Source of the DNA: DSAR01 sp034437315
GTDB taxonomy: Bacteria > Chloroflexota > Anaerolineae > B4-G1
Assembly (NCBI GenBank): GCA_034437315.1
Contig: DAOTUC010000339.1
Span: forward strand, 1 to 40,701
Direction: 5' to 3'
DNA: 40,701 nucleotides
Part shown: one piece after another, positions 18,507-26,401 of the stretch
Layout of the letters: every line of letters starts with the position of its first letter
Numbering within the stretch: position 1 is the stretch's first letter
Notes under the pieces: generated by a model
What the model was told of the DNA's origin: nothing
The model's database searches: none
What the model saw: the letters and a program-made list of their open reading frames with translations, nothing else
Program-made: the position numbers and the translations under genes

Positions 18507-19835
18507 ATGATTCAAGCTGTACGGAACGCAATGAACTTGCCCGACTTGCGGCGCAAGTTGCTATACACGCTGCTGATACTCATCTTGTATCGCTTGGCTT
18601 CTCACGTGCCGGTGCCTGGCGTCGACCAGGCAGCCTTGCGGCAGGTGTTGGGCGGCGAAGGCGGCGCCAGTCAGTTTCTAAATTTGCTGGACCTGCTCTC
18701 CGGCGGAGCGGTGGCGAACTTCTCGGTCATGGCGAACGGTGTGTATCCGTACATCACCGCTTCCATCATCTTCACGTTATTGGTGCCCATTATTCCACAG
18801 TTGGAACGGCTTTCCGAGGAAGGGGAAGCCGGTCGCCGTAAGATCAATCAGTGGCAGTATTACATCACCATTCCGCTGGCTATGTTGCAGGCGTTTGGGC
18901 AAGCGCGCATTTTCAGCGCTGGCGCTGGCGGGCGGCCCATCTTGCCCAACTTCGGTTTCACGCCGACTGAAAATATCCTGCCCACGATTGCCGTGTTGAT
19001 GGCGATGACGGCCGGGACGATGTTCGCCGTGTGGTTGGGCGACCTGATCAGCGAGCAGGGAATCGGCAACGGGCTATCCCTCATCATCTTCAGCGGTATC
19101 GTGGCCCGTATGCCGCAGAACCTGTTGAATATCTGGACCCGGGCGACGGTAGAGGGCAACACCGGGACGGGCGTGATGATGGTCGGTGTATTCCTGGCGA
19201 TTATGCTGATCACGATGTTCGTCATCGTCATCGTGCAGGAAGCGGAACGCCGGGTCCCGGTCCAATATGGCAAGCGAGTGCGCGGCATCAAGATGTTCCA
19301 AGGCGGCAGCACGCATATCCCGTTGCGTATTAACACAGCCGGTATGATCCCTTTGATTTTCGCCCAGTCGATTCTCACGTTTCCGGCGGTTGTCGCCCAG
19401 TTCTTCATCAACCATGAAAATTTGGGGGAGCTGGCCCAGTCGGTGATGGGATTTTTCAGTGGGCAAAGCCCATGGTACGGCCTTTTGTACTTCTTGGCTG
19501 TGGTCGGATTTACCTATTTCTACACCGATGTGATGGTGCAACAACAGGATTTGCCGGGCGTGCTCAAGCGACAAGGCGGGTTTATCCCCGGCGTTCGACC
19601 TGGAAAGCGGACAGCCGATTACATCAACGCAATTTACCGGCGCATCACACTGGTCGGCGCGCTTTTCCTGGGTGGTGTAGCTGTCTTACCCTATATTGTG
19701 GATTTGTTCTTGCAGACTCGCGTGTTGCTCATCAATGCCTCCGGCCTGTTGATCGCTGTGGGCGTCATTTTGGATACGATGCGACAATTGGAAGCTCAGT
19801 TGTTGATGCGTCATTATGAGGGATTCATCAAGTAG
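18507..19835 (+). CDS. secY: protein translocase subunit SecY
   Basis: SecY is the channel of the Sec translocon in the cytoplasmic membrane. The 442-residue product has the usual ten predicted membrane segments, the plug-region LNLLDLLSGGA and NGVYPYITASII near residues 50-85, and the cytoplasmic YGKRVRG and QGGFIPGVRPGKRT loops that contact SecA and the ribosome. Its position after rplO is the standard spc-operon place. The stop TAG is followed at once by element E. Confidence 0.97.
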   Translation: MIQAVRNAMNLPDLRRKLLYTLLILILYRLASHVPVPGVDQAALRQVLGGEGGASQFLNLLDLLSGGAVANFSVMANGVYPYITASIIFTLLVPIIPQLERLSEEGEAGRRKINQWQYYITIPLAMLQAFGQARIFSAGAGGRPILPNFGFTPTENILPTIAVLMAMTAGTMFAVWLGDLISEQGIGNGLSLIIFSGIVARMPQNLLNIWTRATVEGNTGTGVMMVGVFLAIMLITMFVIVIVQEAERRVPVQYGKRVRGIKMFQGGSTHIPLRINTAGMIPLIFAQSILTFPAVVAQFFINHENLGELAQSVMGFFSGQSPWYGLLYFLAVVGFTYFYTDVMVQQQDLPGVLKRQGGFIPGVRPGKRTADYINAIYRRITLVGALFLGGVAVLPYIVDLFLQTRVLLINASGLLIAVGVILDTMRQLEAQLLMRHYEGFIK

Positions 19836-19911
19836 GACCTGCCACATTCTTGTACGTTGGGCGAGAATTTGCCATCGAGAGTTCTTATTTGGCTGGCTCT
19901 GCCAGGATAGG
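19836..19911 (+). promoter_or_regulatory. structured intergenic element, copy E (upstream of adk)
   Basis: This is the most diverged copy. CCTGCC (19838-19843) pairs with GGATAGG (19905-19911) with one bulged A and one G-U. The internal hairpin ATTCTTG (19846-19852) with CGAGAAT (19862-19868) has 7 pairs including a U-G, and loop TACGTTGGG. CTGGC (19893-19897) pairs with GCCAG (19901-19905). AGGATAGGGGG is the adk SD; the ATG is at 19920. The 5' strand lies 3-8 bases after the secY stop codon, so a terminating ribosome would cover it. Confidence 0.65.
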
Positions 19912-19919
19912 GGGTAGAA

Positions 19920-20579
19920 ATGGCGTTATTTGTGGTGTTGCTGGGTCCGCCTGGCGCAGGCAAGGGGACGCAAGCCAAACGCTTGGCGCAGTCATTGGCG
20001 TTGCCCCACATCTCTAGTGGGGATTTGTTTAGAGATCATCTGAATCGCAAAACGGAGTTAGGCCTGTCGGCGAAAGAGTATATGGATCGGGGCGACCTGG
20101 TGCCCGATAGCGTGACTGTGGGGATGGTGATCGATAAACTGAGCCAGTCGGTGTGCGAGGATGGGGCCATATTGGACGGTTTTCCTCGGACGCTGAGCCA
20201 GGCGGTCGCGTTGGACGAGGCGTTGGAAGAACGAGGTGAACAGGTGAACGTCGCCCCGCTCGTCCAGGTGTCGGACGACGAAGTGATCAAGCGCCTGACG
20301 GCGCGCCGCTCTTGCCGAGATTGCGGAGCCGTGTATAATCTGCTCTTCAATCCGCCCGACGTTGAGGGGGTGTGTGATGCGTGTGGAGGGCCGTTGTATC
20401 AGCGGGACGATGATAATCCAGAGACGATCCGCAATCGCCTTTACACCTATTACAAGGAAACGTCGCCCCTCATTGGCTATTATTGCGCCAAGGGCGTGTT
20501 GAGAGAAATCGACGGCGAACGATCAATCGACGATATACAGGCTGATTTGGAATCGGCGATTAAAGCGCTTGGGCATTAG
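19920..20579 (+). CDS. adk: adenylate kinase, zinc-containing LID
   Basis: Adk interconverts ATP + AMP and 2 ADP. The 219-residue long form has the P-loop GPPGAGKGT (residues 9-17), the DGFPRT motif, and a LID with two CxxC pairs (starting SCRDC and VCDAC), which is expected to bind zinc. It is in the usual place between secY and map. The start is set by the ATG 8 bases after the SD in element E. Confidence 0.96.
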   Translation: MALFVVLLGPPGAGKGTQAKRLAQSLALPHISSGDLFRDHLNRKTELGLSAKEYMDRGDLVPDSVTVGMVIDKLSQSVCEDGAILDGFPRTLSQAVALDEALEERGEQVNVAPLVQVSDDEVIKRLTARRSCRDCGAVYNLLFNPPDVEGVCDACGGPLYQRDDDNPETIRNRLYTYYKETSPLIGYYCAKGVLREIDGERSIDDIQADLESAIKALGH

Positions 20580-20585
20580 GCCGGT

Positions 20586-21365
20586 TTGAGTCGGGGAGTG
20601 CGACCGACGATTACGCTAAAGTCGATTGCTGAAATTAAAAAGATGCGCCGCGCAGGTCGCGTCGTGGCGGATGTGCTCAGTCGAATGCGAGAGTGGGTTG
20701 CGCCGGGTGTGACGACCGCCGAGCTGGATCGATTGGCGAGTATCCTCATCTATGAATGCCAAGCCATCCCTTCGTTTAAGGGGTATCCGCCAGGGAGCGC
20801 ACATCCTTTCCCGGCGACTATCTGCACGTCGGTCAACGAGGAATTGGTGCATGGCATTCCCGGCTCGCGGGTGTTGCAAGAAGGGGACATTATCAGTATA
20901 GATGTCGGCGCAATCGTCGATGGATACCACGGCGACGCGGCGATCACGTTGCCGGTGGGTCGAATATCCCCAGAGGCGGAGCGCCTGTTGGCGGTCACCG
21001 CAGGCGCGCTGAGGGTCGGCATCGCTGCCGCGCAGCCCGGCAATCATTCTGGCGATATATCAGAGGCGATCCAGACCTATGTGGAAAGCCGCGGATATAA
21101 CGTCGTGCGCGAGTACACAGGGCACGGGATCGGGCGACAGATGCACGAAGATCCCCAGGTGCCCAATCATGGTCGAGCTGGGGAAGGGGTCCTGTTGCGC
21201 CCGGGTATGACTATGGCGCTAGAACCGATGGTCCTGGTCGGCGCTCCGCAGGTGCGCGTATTGGATGATCATTGGACGATCATCTCTTGTGATGGCCAAC
21301 TAACGGCCCATTTTGAACATGATGTCGTCGTCACGGAGGGTGAAGCGAGTATTTTATCGCTTTAG
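20586..21365 (+). CDS. map: methionine aminopeptidase, type I
   Basis: Map removes the initiator Met from nascent proteins. The 259-residue product carries the expected metal ligands: two Asp in the DVGAIVDGYHGD segment, His in GHGIGRQMHE, Glu in TMALEPM and Glu in the C-terminal VVTEGE. The start is uncertain. TTG 20586 has AGG (20578-20580) 5 bases upstream and is preferred; GTG 20598 has no spaced SD. In most bacteria infA follows map, but here rpmJ follows after 30 bases. Confidence 0.95.
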   Translation: MSRGVRPTITLKSIAEIKKMRRAGRVVADVLSRMREWVAPGVTTAELDRLASILIYECQAIPSFKGYPPGSAHPFPATICTSVNEELVHGIPGSRVLQEGDIISIDVGAIVDGYHGDAAITLPVGRISPEAERLLAVTAGALRVGIAAAQPGNHSGDISEAIQTYVESRGYNVVREYTGHGIGRQMHEDPQVPNHGRAGEGVLLRPGMTMALEPMVLVGAPQVRVLDDHWTIISCDGQLTAHFEHDVVVTEGEASILSL

Positions 21366-21395
21366 CGTTTAGATAAGAGGCAGGGGGATAGAACG

Positions 21396-21509
21396 ATGAA
21401 AGTATCACCTTCGGTTAAGAAGCGTTGTCCAAAGTGCAAGGTTATTCGGCGTCGTGGCGTTGTACGAATCATTTGTGATAATCCAAAGCACAAGCAGCGT
21501 CAGGGATAA
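21396..21509 (+). CDS. rpmJ: 50S ribosomal protein L36, zinc type
   Basis: This short gene encodes 37 residues, beginning MKVSPSVKKRCPKCKVIRR and ending HKQRQG. Cys11, Cys14, Cys27 and His32 form the zinc site of the classical L36. A GGGGG-rich SD lies upstream of the ATG. It stands before rpsM as in most bacteria, 20 bases apart. Confidence 0.96.
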   Translation: MKVSPSVKKRCPKCKVIRRRGVVRIICDNPKHKQRQG

Positions 21510-21529
21510 ATTTAGGGAGAAATAGTGAT

Positions 21530-21919
21530 ATGGCACGTATTGCAGGCGTAGACTTGCCGAGGAGCAAGCGGGTAGAGGTTGGTCTGACTTATATTTATGG
21601 CATAGGACGAAATCTAAGCAGCGATATCTTGCGCAGATCTGGCATCGACCCTAATACGCGGGTCAAGGACTTGACAGAGTCGGAAGTCGCGGCGTTACGG
21701 ATGACCATTGACCAGGGATATGTGGTCGAGGGCGACCTGCGCCGTGAGATTCAGATGAATATACGGCGTTTGAAGGATATTGGATGCTACCGGGGACTGC
21801 GGCATCGGCGCAATTTGCCTGTACGCGGGCAGCGCACCAAGACGAATGCGCGCACGCGCCGAGGGCCTCGGAAGACTGTGGCTGGACGTGGACGTCGTCG
21901 GGGTATGAAGAAGAAGTAA
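21530..21919 (+). CDS. rpsM: 30S ribosomal protein S13
   Basis: S13 is a 30S head protein that bridges to L5 and contacts P-site tRNA. The 129-residue product has ARIAGVDLPRSKRVEVGLTY (20 residues), the RLKDIGCYRGLRHRRNLPVR segment, and a basic C-terminal tail after RTRRGPRKTV. Spacing to rpsK is 18 bases. Confidence 0.96.
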   Translation: MARIAGVDLPRSKRVEVGLTYIYGIGRNLSSDILRRSGIDPNTRVKDLTESEVAALRMTIDQGYVVEGDLRREIQMNIRRLKDIGCYRGLRHRRNLPVRGQRTKTNARTRRGPRKTVAGRGRRRGMKKK

Positions 21920-21937
21920 TTATTTTGGGGAGGCAGA

Positions 21938-22348
21938 ATGGCTCAAGCTAGGAAAAAAGGCGCCAAGGGTGGACGAAGTCGCGGCCGGCGCGTCAAGCGG
22001 AACGTACCGCATGGTCAAGCGCACGTTCACGCGACGTTCAACAATACGATCATCACGATGACTGACTTGCAAGGAAATGTCGTCAATTGGTCCAGCGGCG
22101 GGATGGTTGGATTCAGAGGATCGCGCAAGAGCACGGCCTTCGCCGCGCGACAGGCGGGCCAGCAGGCCGCCGAAGAGGCGATGAACAACGGCATGAGAGA
22201 GGTCGACGTTTTTGTCAAAGGCCCTGGGCCTGGGCGCGAGGCCGCGATTCGCGCTCTCCAGGCGGCCGGGTTACGGGTCCGCTCCATAATCGATGTGACG
22301 CCGATTCCTCACAATGGGTGTCGTCCGCCAAAGAGGCGTCGGGTATAA
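21938..22348 (+). CDS. rpsK: 30S ribosomal protein S11
   Basis: S11 is a platform protein next to the E site and the mRNA exit. The 136-residue product starts with a basic tail, then HVHATFNNTIITMTDLQGN, GPGPGREAAIRALQAAGL and the C-terminal DVTPIPHNGCRPPKRRR. GGGGAGG lies 5 bases before the ATG. The 103-base gap to rpsD contains a hairpin. Confidence 0.96.
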   Translation: MAQARKKGAKGGRSRGRRVKRNVPHGQAHVHATFNNTIITMTDLQGNVVNWSSGGMVGFRGSRKSTAFAARQAGQQAAEEAMNNGMREVDVFVKGPGPGREAAIRALQAAGLRVRSIIDVTPIPHNGCRPPKRRRV

Positions 22349-22403
22349 TTTTAGATCGTTTTAGGGATTGGGCCGCGCAAGTCTGTAGGTGAAAGGAACC
22401 GCC

Positions 22404-22431
22404 TGATAGACCTTTTTAGGCTCATCTATCA
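22404..22431 (+). promoter_or_regulatory. hairpin upstream of rpsD
   Basis: TGATAGA (22404-22410) pairs with TCTATCA (22425-22431), with an inner CCT/AGG around four T. It ends 4 bases before the GAGGAG SD (22436-22441) of rpsD. A role in S4-mediated control is possible because S4 is the alpha-operon repressor in E. coli, but this is inference only. Confidence 0.4.
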
Positions 22432-22451
22432 AGTTGAGGAGTGAAGTTTAT

Positions 22452-23093
22452 ATGGCTAGATATACTGGCCCGGTTTGTAAACTGTGTCGTCGCGAAGGGG
22501 AAAAATTATTTTTAAAGGGCACGCGTTGTTATTCATCGAAATGCCCGTTTGAGCGCGATCGCGGTTATCCGCCGGGTGATCATGGGCGCTTTGCTCAGTT
22601 TCGACGCCGTCGCGCGTCGGATTATTCCCGTCAGTTACGGGAGAAGCAGAAAGTGCGGCGCATTTACGGCGTGCTGGAACGACAATTCCGCCGCTACTTT
22701 CGAGAGGCGGAGCGACTCCCGGGCATGACTGGGGAGAATATACTCGTTTTGTTGGAACGCCGGCTAGATAACGTGGTCTATCGGCTCGGATTCGCCGATT
22801 CTCGCGCACAAGCTCGCCAATTGGTGCAGCATGGACATTTCACGGTCAACGGGCGTCGGACTTACGCCCCCTCTTACATCGTCAAGCCACAGGATCAAAT
22901 TGTGGTGCGAGAAGGGAGCCAGAAGAACGCCTATTTCAAAGATCGCGTCGATCTTTTGGACGAAGGCAACGCGCCCAGTTGGCTCAGTTTGGACGTAGAA
23001 GGACTAAGGGCGCGTGTGCTTGGGGAACCCCAACGAGAGGAAATTGATACTCGGGTCGATGAACATTTGATCGTAGAGTATTATTCGCGTTAG
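22452..23093 (+). CDS. rpsD: 30S ribosomal protein S4, zinc-binding form
   Basis: S4 starts 30S assembly and can act as a repressor. The 213-residue product has Cys9, Cys12, Cys26 and Cys31 in the zinc-binding N-terminus and an S4 RNA-binding domain near residues 100-160 (LERRLDNVVYRLGFADSRAQ). The ATG at 22452 fits MARYTGPVCKLCRR; an in-frame start six codons upstream is rejected. A 136-base gap precedes rpoA. Confidence 0.97.
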   Translation: MARYTGPVCKLCRREGEKLFLKGTRCYSSKCPFERDRGYPPGDHGRFAQFRRRRASDYSRQLREKQKVRRIYGVLERQFRRYFREAERLPGMTGENILVLLERRLDNVVYRLGFADSRAQARQLVQHGHFTVNGRRTYAPSYIVKPQDQIVVREGSQKNAYFKDRVDLLDEGNAPSWLSLDVEGLRARVLGEPQREEIDTRVDEHLIVEYYSR

Positions 23094-23178
23094 CGTTTCA
23101 GTGGACATCATCAACTAGTTTGAAAAATTGCTCCAGGTCGGAGAGGCGTTAAGCGCTGCGCTGAATGCGTTTTTGTAG

Positions 23179-23227
23179 GTCGCCCGCCCCACAGGCCAGG
23201 AGCTAGTGGTTGACCATAGGAGGCGAC
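23179..23227 (+). promoter_or_regulatory. SD-occluding stem before rpoA
   Basis: GTCGCC (23179-23184) is complementary to GGCGAC (23222-23227), which includes the last two bases of the AGGAGG SD (23218-23223) of rpoA. This is a 6-bp stem with a long loop. It is a weaker case than the five-copy element and could be chance. Confidence 0.3.
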
Positions 23228-23229
23228 GG

Positions 23230-24189
23230 TTGTCAGTTCAAGTACTACCTAAGATTGAAACGGATGCGATATCTCAGACTTATGGTCGATTCGTGATCGG
23301 TCCACTGGAAGGTGGCTTTGGTCTTACGCTAGGCAATTCGCTGCGACGGGTGTTATTGTCTGCCCTGTCGGGAGCGGCAGTGACGTCAATACGCTTTACA
23401 GATGTACCGCACGAGTTTATGGCAATCCCAGGCGTGCAAGAGGACGTCATCCAGGTGATGTTGCAGATCAAGCAACTCCGGCTCAATATGCTAAGTGATG
23501 AGCCGATGCGAATGACGCTGCAAGTGCGCAATGAAGGCACCGTGACGGCGGGAGACATTCAGGCGCCGCCGGAGATAGAAATTCTCAATCCAGATCTTTA
23601 CCTTTTCGCCGTCGATTCCCCAGATGTGGATTTCGACGTAGAATTTCAAGTCGAACAGGGGCGGGGTTATCTCTCGTCGGATGGACGAGGGCGCTTGCCT
23701 ATGGGTGAGTTGCCGATTGACGCGACCTTTAGCCCTGTCCGCCGCGTGGCCTTCGACGTGGAACCGGCGCGCGTGGGACAGATGACCAATTACGATCGTT
23801 TGACGCTGGAAACGTGGACAGATGGACGTGTGACGCCGTTTGATGCTTTGAAGGAAGCGGCGCGGATTTTAGTCACACATTTGCGATTAATCGCTGGCCT
23901 CACTTTGGAAGAAGAGGAAGAAGAGGTTGAGGAAGAGGAAGGCTCCGCTCTTCCTGGCGAGGTTTACGATGTGCCCCTGGAAAAGCTGAATTTGAGCGTC
24001 CGGGTTTTCAATTCGCTGAGACGCAGCGGCATCACCAGTGTGGGAGAGGTGTTGGAAATGCTGATGCTAGGCGAGGATACGTTGTTAGCCATTCGGAATT
24101 TTGGGCAGAAATCACTTGAAGAATTACAGGCGCATCTCCAAAAGCATGGCTTTTGGGAGGAGAGTGCGGAGAAAGGCGGAGGTGAGTAA
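23230..24189 (+). CDS. rpoA: DNA-directed RNA polymerase subunit alpha
   Basis: The alpha dimer nucleates RNA polymerase assembly and its C-terminal domain contacts UP elements and activators. From TTG 23230 the product is 319 residues. The start is set by a perfect AGGAGG 6 bases upstream; a GTG at 23206 would add eight residues but has no SD. GLTLGNSLRRVLLSAL in the NTD and the KLNLSVRVFNSLRRSGI helix region in the CTD are diagnostic. The interdomain linker has an acidic run (about residues 224-236, mostly Glu). The stop overlaps the rplQ start by one base. Confidence 0.97.
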   Translation: MSVQVLPKIETDAISQTYGRFVIGPLEGGFGLTLGNSLRRVLLSALSGAAVTSIRFTDVPHEFMAIPGVQEDVIQVMLQIKQLRLNMLSDEPMRMTLQVRNEGTVTAGDIQAPPEIEILNPDLYLFAVDSPDVDFDVEFQVEQGRGYLSSDGRGRLPMGELPIDATFSPVRRVAFDVEPARVGQMTNYDRLTLETWTDGRVTPFDALKEAARILVTHLRLIAGLTLEEEEEEVEEEEGSALPGEVYDVPLEKLNLSVRVFNSLRRSGITSVGEVLEMLMLGEDTLLAIRNFGQKSLEELQAHLQKHGFWEESAEKGGGE

Positions 24190-24599
24190 TGCGACATCGC
24201 GTCGCTGGAAAGAAACTGGGCCGCTCCAGTGGTCATCGTAAGGCGCTGCGCCGTAACCTGATTACAGCGTTGTTCCATCACGAGCGAATCGAGACGACTG
24301 AGGCGAAAGCGAAGGCCATTCGTAGTCAAGCGGAGAAACTGATCACGTTGGCGAAACGGGGCTTGGCGGCCGAACAAGAGGACCCAGCTCGTGGGGTGTA
24401 TGCCCGCCGGCTGGCTGCCGGGCGGATCAATCGGTGGGTCACCGAACCGGATGGTACAGTGGTGGACGTGTTGGATAAGCTGTTTAACGATCTGGCGCCC
24501 CGTTACGAGGATCGTCCAGGCGGGTATACCCGAATTTATAAGTTGGGGTTACGCAAGGGAGACGCCGCCCGCATGGTTTTGTTGGAATTGGTTGAATAG
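24189..24599 (+). CDS. rplQ: 50S ribosomal protein L17
   Basis: L17 lies near the tunnel exit. The 136-residue product starts MRHRVAGKKLGRSSGHRKAL with the ETTEAKAKAIRSQAEKLITL segment. The TAATG overlap with rpoA suggests coupling. The stop codon TAG (24597-24599) overlaps the first base of the conserved GGGCCTAACC start of element D. Confidence 0.96.
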   Translation: MRHRVAGKKLGRSSGHRKALRRNLITALFHHERIETTEAKAKAIRSQAEKLITLAKRGLAAEQEDPARGVYARRLAAGRINRWVTEPDGTVVDVLDKLFNDLAPRYEDRPGGYTRIYKLGLRKGDAARMVLLELVE

Positions 24600-24679
24600 G
24601 GCCTAACCGATAAAATTCTTGTACGTTGAGCAAGGCATTTGGCGGTTAATGGCTCCTTTATTGGCTCTACCAGGTTAGG
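24599..24679 (+). promoter_or_regulatory. structured intergenic element, copy D (upstream of truA)
   Basis: The outer stem pairs CCTAACC (24602-24608) with GGTTAGG (24673-24679). The internal hairpin is CTTG (24618-24621) with CAAG (24631-24634) plus a U-G pair, loop TACGTTGAG. TTGG (24661-24664) pairs with CCAG (24670-24673), where the first pair changes from C-G to U-G. The AGGTTAGG is the SD of truA, whose ATG (24686) is 6 bases further. The 5' strand lies 3-9 bases after the rplQ stop. Confidence 0.8.
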
Positions 24680-24685
24680 ATTACT

Positions 24686-25429
24686 ATGCGGGTGCGGGCG
24701 CTCGTCGCCTACGATGGAACGGATTATAGCGGCTTTCAACGACAGGCTAACGCGCCGACGGTCCAAGAGACGCTCGAAGAGGCGTTGGCGCAGATCACGC
24801 AGGAAACCGTTTCTATCGTAGCGGCGGGACGAACCGACGCCGGTGTTCACGCCGAGGGACAGGTGGTCGCTTTCGACGCCTCGTGGCGACACGAGCCGCA
24901 GGCGCTCCGGCGAGCGTTGAACGCGGTTCTGCCCCGAGATATAGCGATCCGGGAAGTCCGGGAGGCCCAGGCGGATTTTCACCCGCGTTATGATGCTGTG
25001 CGCCGCTGTTATCGTTACAGCCTTTACAATGCGCCGGTGCGTTGTCCATTAAACCGCCGGTTTCGTCTACATATCGCGAGGCCTTTGGACGTTGAGTTGA
25101 TGCAGCGAGCGGCCCAGGCCCTGGTCGGAGAGCACGATTTTGCGACCTTTGGGCGGCCCCCGCAAGGAAGCGTGACGATCCGGCGGATATTCCGCGCCGA
25201 GTGGCGGGACGAAGCGCCGGACCTGGCTTTTGAAATTGAAGGCAATGCCTTTCTTTACCGCATGGTGCGCAGCATCGTCGGCGCCTTGCTACTGGTGGGG
25301 CAGGGCAGGATGAGCATCCGAGCGTTTGAAGCTGCTTTCGCCTCTCGGGAACGCGGTCAAGCCGGACCGACGGCCCCCCCTCACGGGCTCTGTCTGGTCG
25401 AGGTAATCTATGAGGAGGGGCGATCCTGA
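24686..25429 (+). CDS. truA: tRNA pseudouridine(38-40) synthase
   Basis: TruA makes pseudouridine at positions 38-40 of tRNA anticodon arms. The 247-residue product has the YDGTDYSGFQRQ start block and the GRTDAGVHA motif with the catalytic Asp, then the FLYRMVRSIVGALLLVGQG block (19 residues). In Firmicutes and relatives truA also sits between rplQ and rplM-rpsI. Translation probably depends on element D. Confidence 0.95.
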   Translation: MRVRALVAYDGTDYSGFQRQANAPTVQETLEEALAQITQETVSIVAAGRTDAGVHAEGQVVAFDASWRHEPQALRRALNAVLPRDIAIREVREAQADFHPRYDAVRRCYRYSLYNAPVRCPLNRRFRLHIARPLDVELMQRAAQALVGEHDFATFGRPPQGSVTIRRIFRAEWRDEAPDLAFEIEGNAFLYRMVRSIVGALLLVGQGRMSIRAFEAAFASRERGQAGPTAPPHGLCLVEVIYEEGRS

Positions 25430-25474
25430 TTGGCGCAATGATTCACATATTTTTTGGAACGGGAGTGTCGAGAC

Positions 25475-25906
25475 GTGGAAAAAACTTACGTAACGAATAT
25501 CGAGGACGTTGAACGTGCGTGGTACGTTGTGGATGCGGACGGTCAGACGCTGGGGCGTTTGGCGACTCAGATTGCACATTATTTGCACGGCAAGCATAAG
25601 CCAATTTTCTCTCCAGCGGTAGATGTGGGCGATTACGTGATCGTCGTCAACGCTGAACGCGTGCACGTGACGGGACGCAAATTAGATGAGAAAATCTATT
25701 ATCATCACTCCGGTTATCCTGGAGGGTTGAAGCAAATCACACTGCGTAACCTGCTCCAGAAAAATCCCGAGAGAGTGATTCAGCACGCAGTGCGAGGGAT
25801 GTTGCCCAAGAATAGGCTGGGACGGCGCATGTTGAAGCGATTGAAAGCCTACGAGGGGCCAGAGCATCCTCACCAGGCTCAACAACCTGAGCCTTTAGAG
25901 TTATGA
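25475..25906 (+). CDS. rplM: 50S ribosomal protein L13
   Basis: L13 is an early 50S assembly protein. The 143-residue product has the WYVVDADGQTLGRLATQIA and VRGMLPKNRLGRRMLKRLK blocks. GTG 25475 is chosen because MEKTYVT fits the family and GGGAG lies 9 bases upstream; a TTG at 25454 is rejected. It pairs with rpsI, 20 bases on. Confidence 0.95.
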   Translation: MEKTYVTNIEDVERAWYVVDADGQTLGRLATQIAHYLHGKHKPIFSPAVDVGDYVIVVNAERVHVTGRKLDEKIYYHHSGYPGGLKQITLRNLLQKNPERVIQHAVRGMLPKNRLGRRMLKRLKAYEGPEHPHQAQQPEPLEL

Positions 25907-25926
25907 TAGACAGAGGAGACAGGTAG

Positions 25927-26316
25927 ATGGAGTATTACGAAGGCGTTGGACGACGGAAGACCGCTACCGCGCGAGTGCGCTTGTTCCCCGGCGGCGATGG
26001 CAATATCGTCGTCAACGATCGCGGTCTAGAAGAGTATTTCGTGCGTGAGATAGACGTCTATAGGCTGATGGAACCGCTCAAAGCGACCGGTATGGAGAGC
26101 CATTTTAACGTCAGCGTCATCGTCAAAGGCGGCGGTATGACGGGGCAATCGGATGCTGTCCAGTTGGGCGTCGCACGAGCGTTGTTGGAAGCTAACCCAG
26201 AGTTACGGCCCACGTTGCGCAAGGGCGGTTACCTGACCCGCGACGCGCGAGCCAAAGAACGGAAGAAGCCAGGCCTCAAGCGAGCGCGCAAAGCGCCTCA
26301 GTACACAAAGCGATAA
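25927..26316 (+). CDS. rpsI: 30S ribosomal protein S9
   Basis: S9 contacts P-site tRNA through its C-terminal tail. The 129-residue product starts with YYEGVGRRKTATARVRLFPG, contains VKGGGMTGQSDAVQLGVARAL (in family context, about residues 61-81), and ends with the canonical KRARKAPQYTKR tail. It is the last gene of the supercluster and is followed by an intrinsic terminator. Confidence 0.97.
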   Translation: MEYYEGVGRRKTATARVRLFPGGDGNIVVNDRGLEEYFVREIDVYRLMEPLKATGMESHFNVSVIVKGGGMTGQSDAVQLGVARALLEANPELRPTLRKGGYLTRDARAKERKKPGLKRARKAPQYTKR

Positions 26317-26345
26317 ACATCGACGCTGCTGAATGAGGACCGAGA

Positions 26346-26374
26346 GGGCAAGGCCGTATCGCCTTGCCCTTTTT
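26346..26374 (+). terminator. intrinsic terminator after rpsI
   Basis: GGGCAAGGC (26346-26354) and GCCTTGCCC (26361-26369) form a perfect 9-bp stem around a 6-base loop, followed by five T (26370-26374). It closes the S10/spc/alpha/rplM-rpsI run. Confidence 0.92.
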
Positions 26375-26401
26375 CGCGTTTGGAATAAGGAGCTTGTTTC
26401 T

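Noticed and set aside
23906..23941. GAA/GAG-rich run in rpoA as a possible microsatellite
   Set aside because: It encodes the acidic linker between the alpha domains, which is variable and often acidic.
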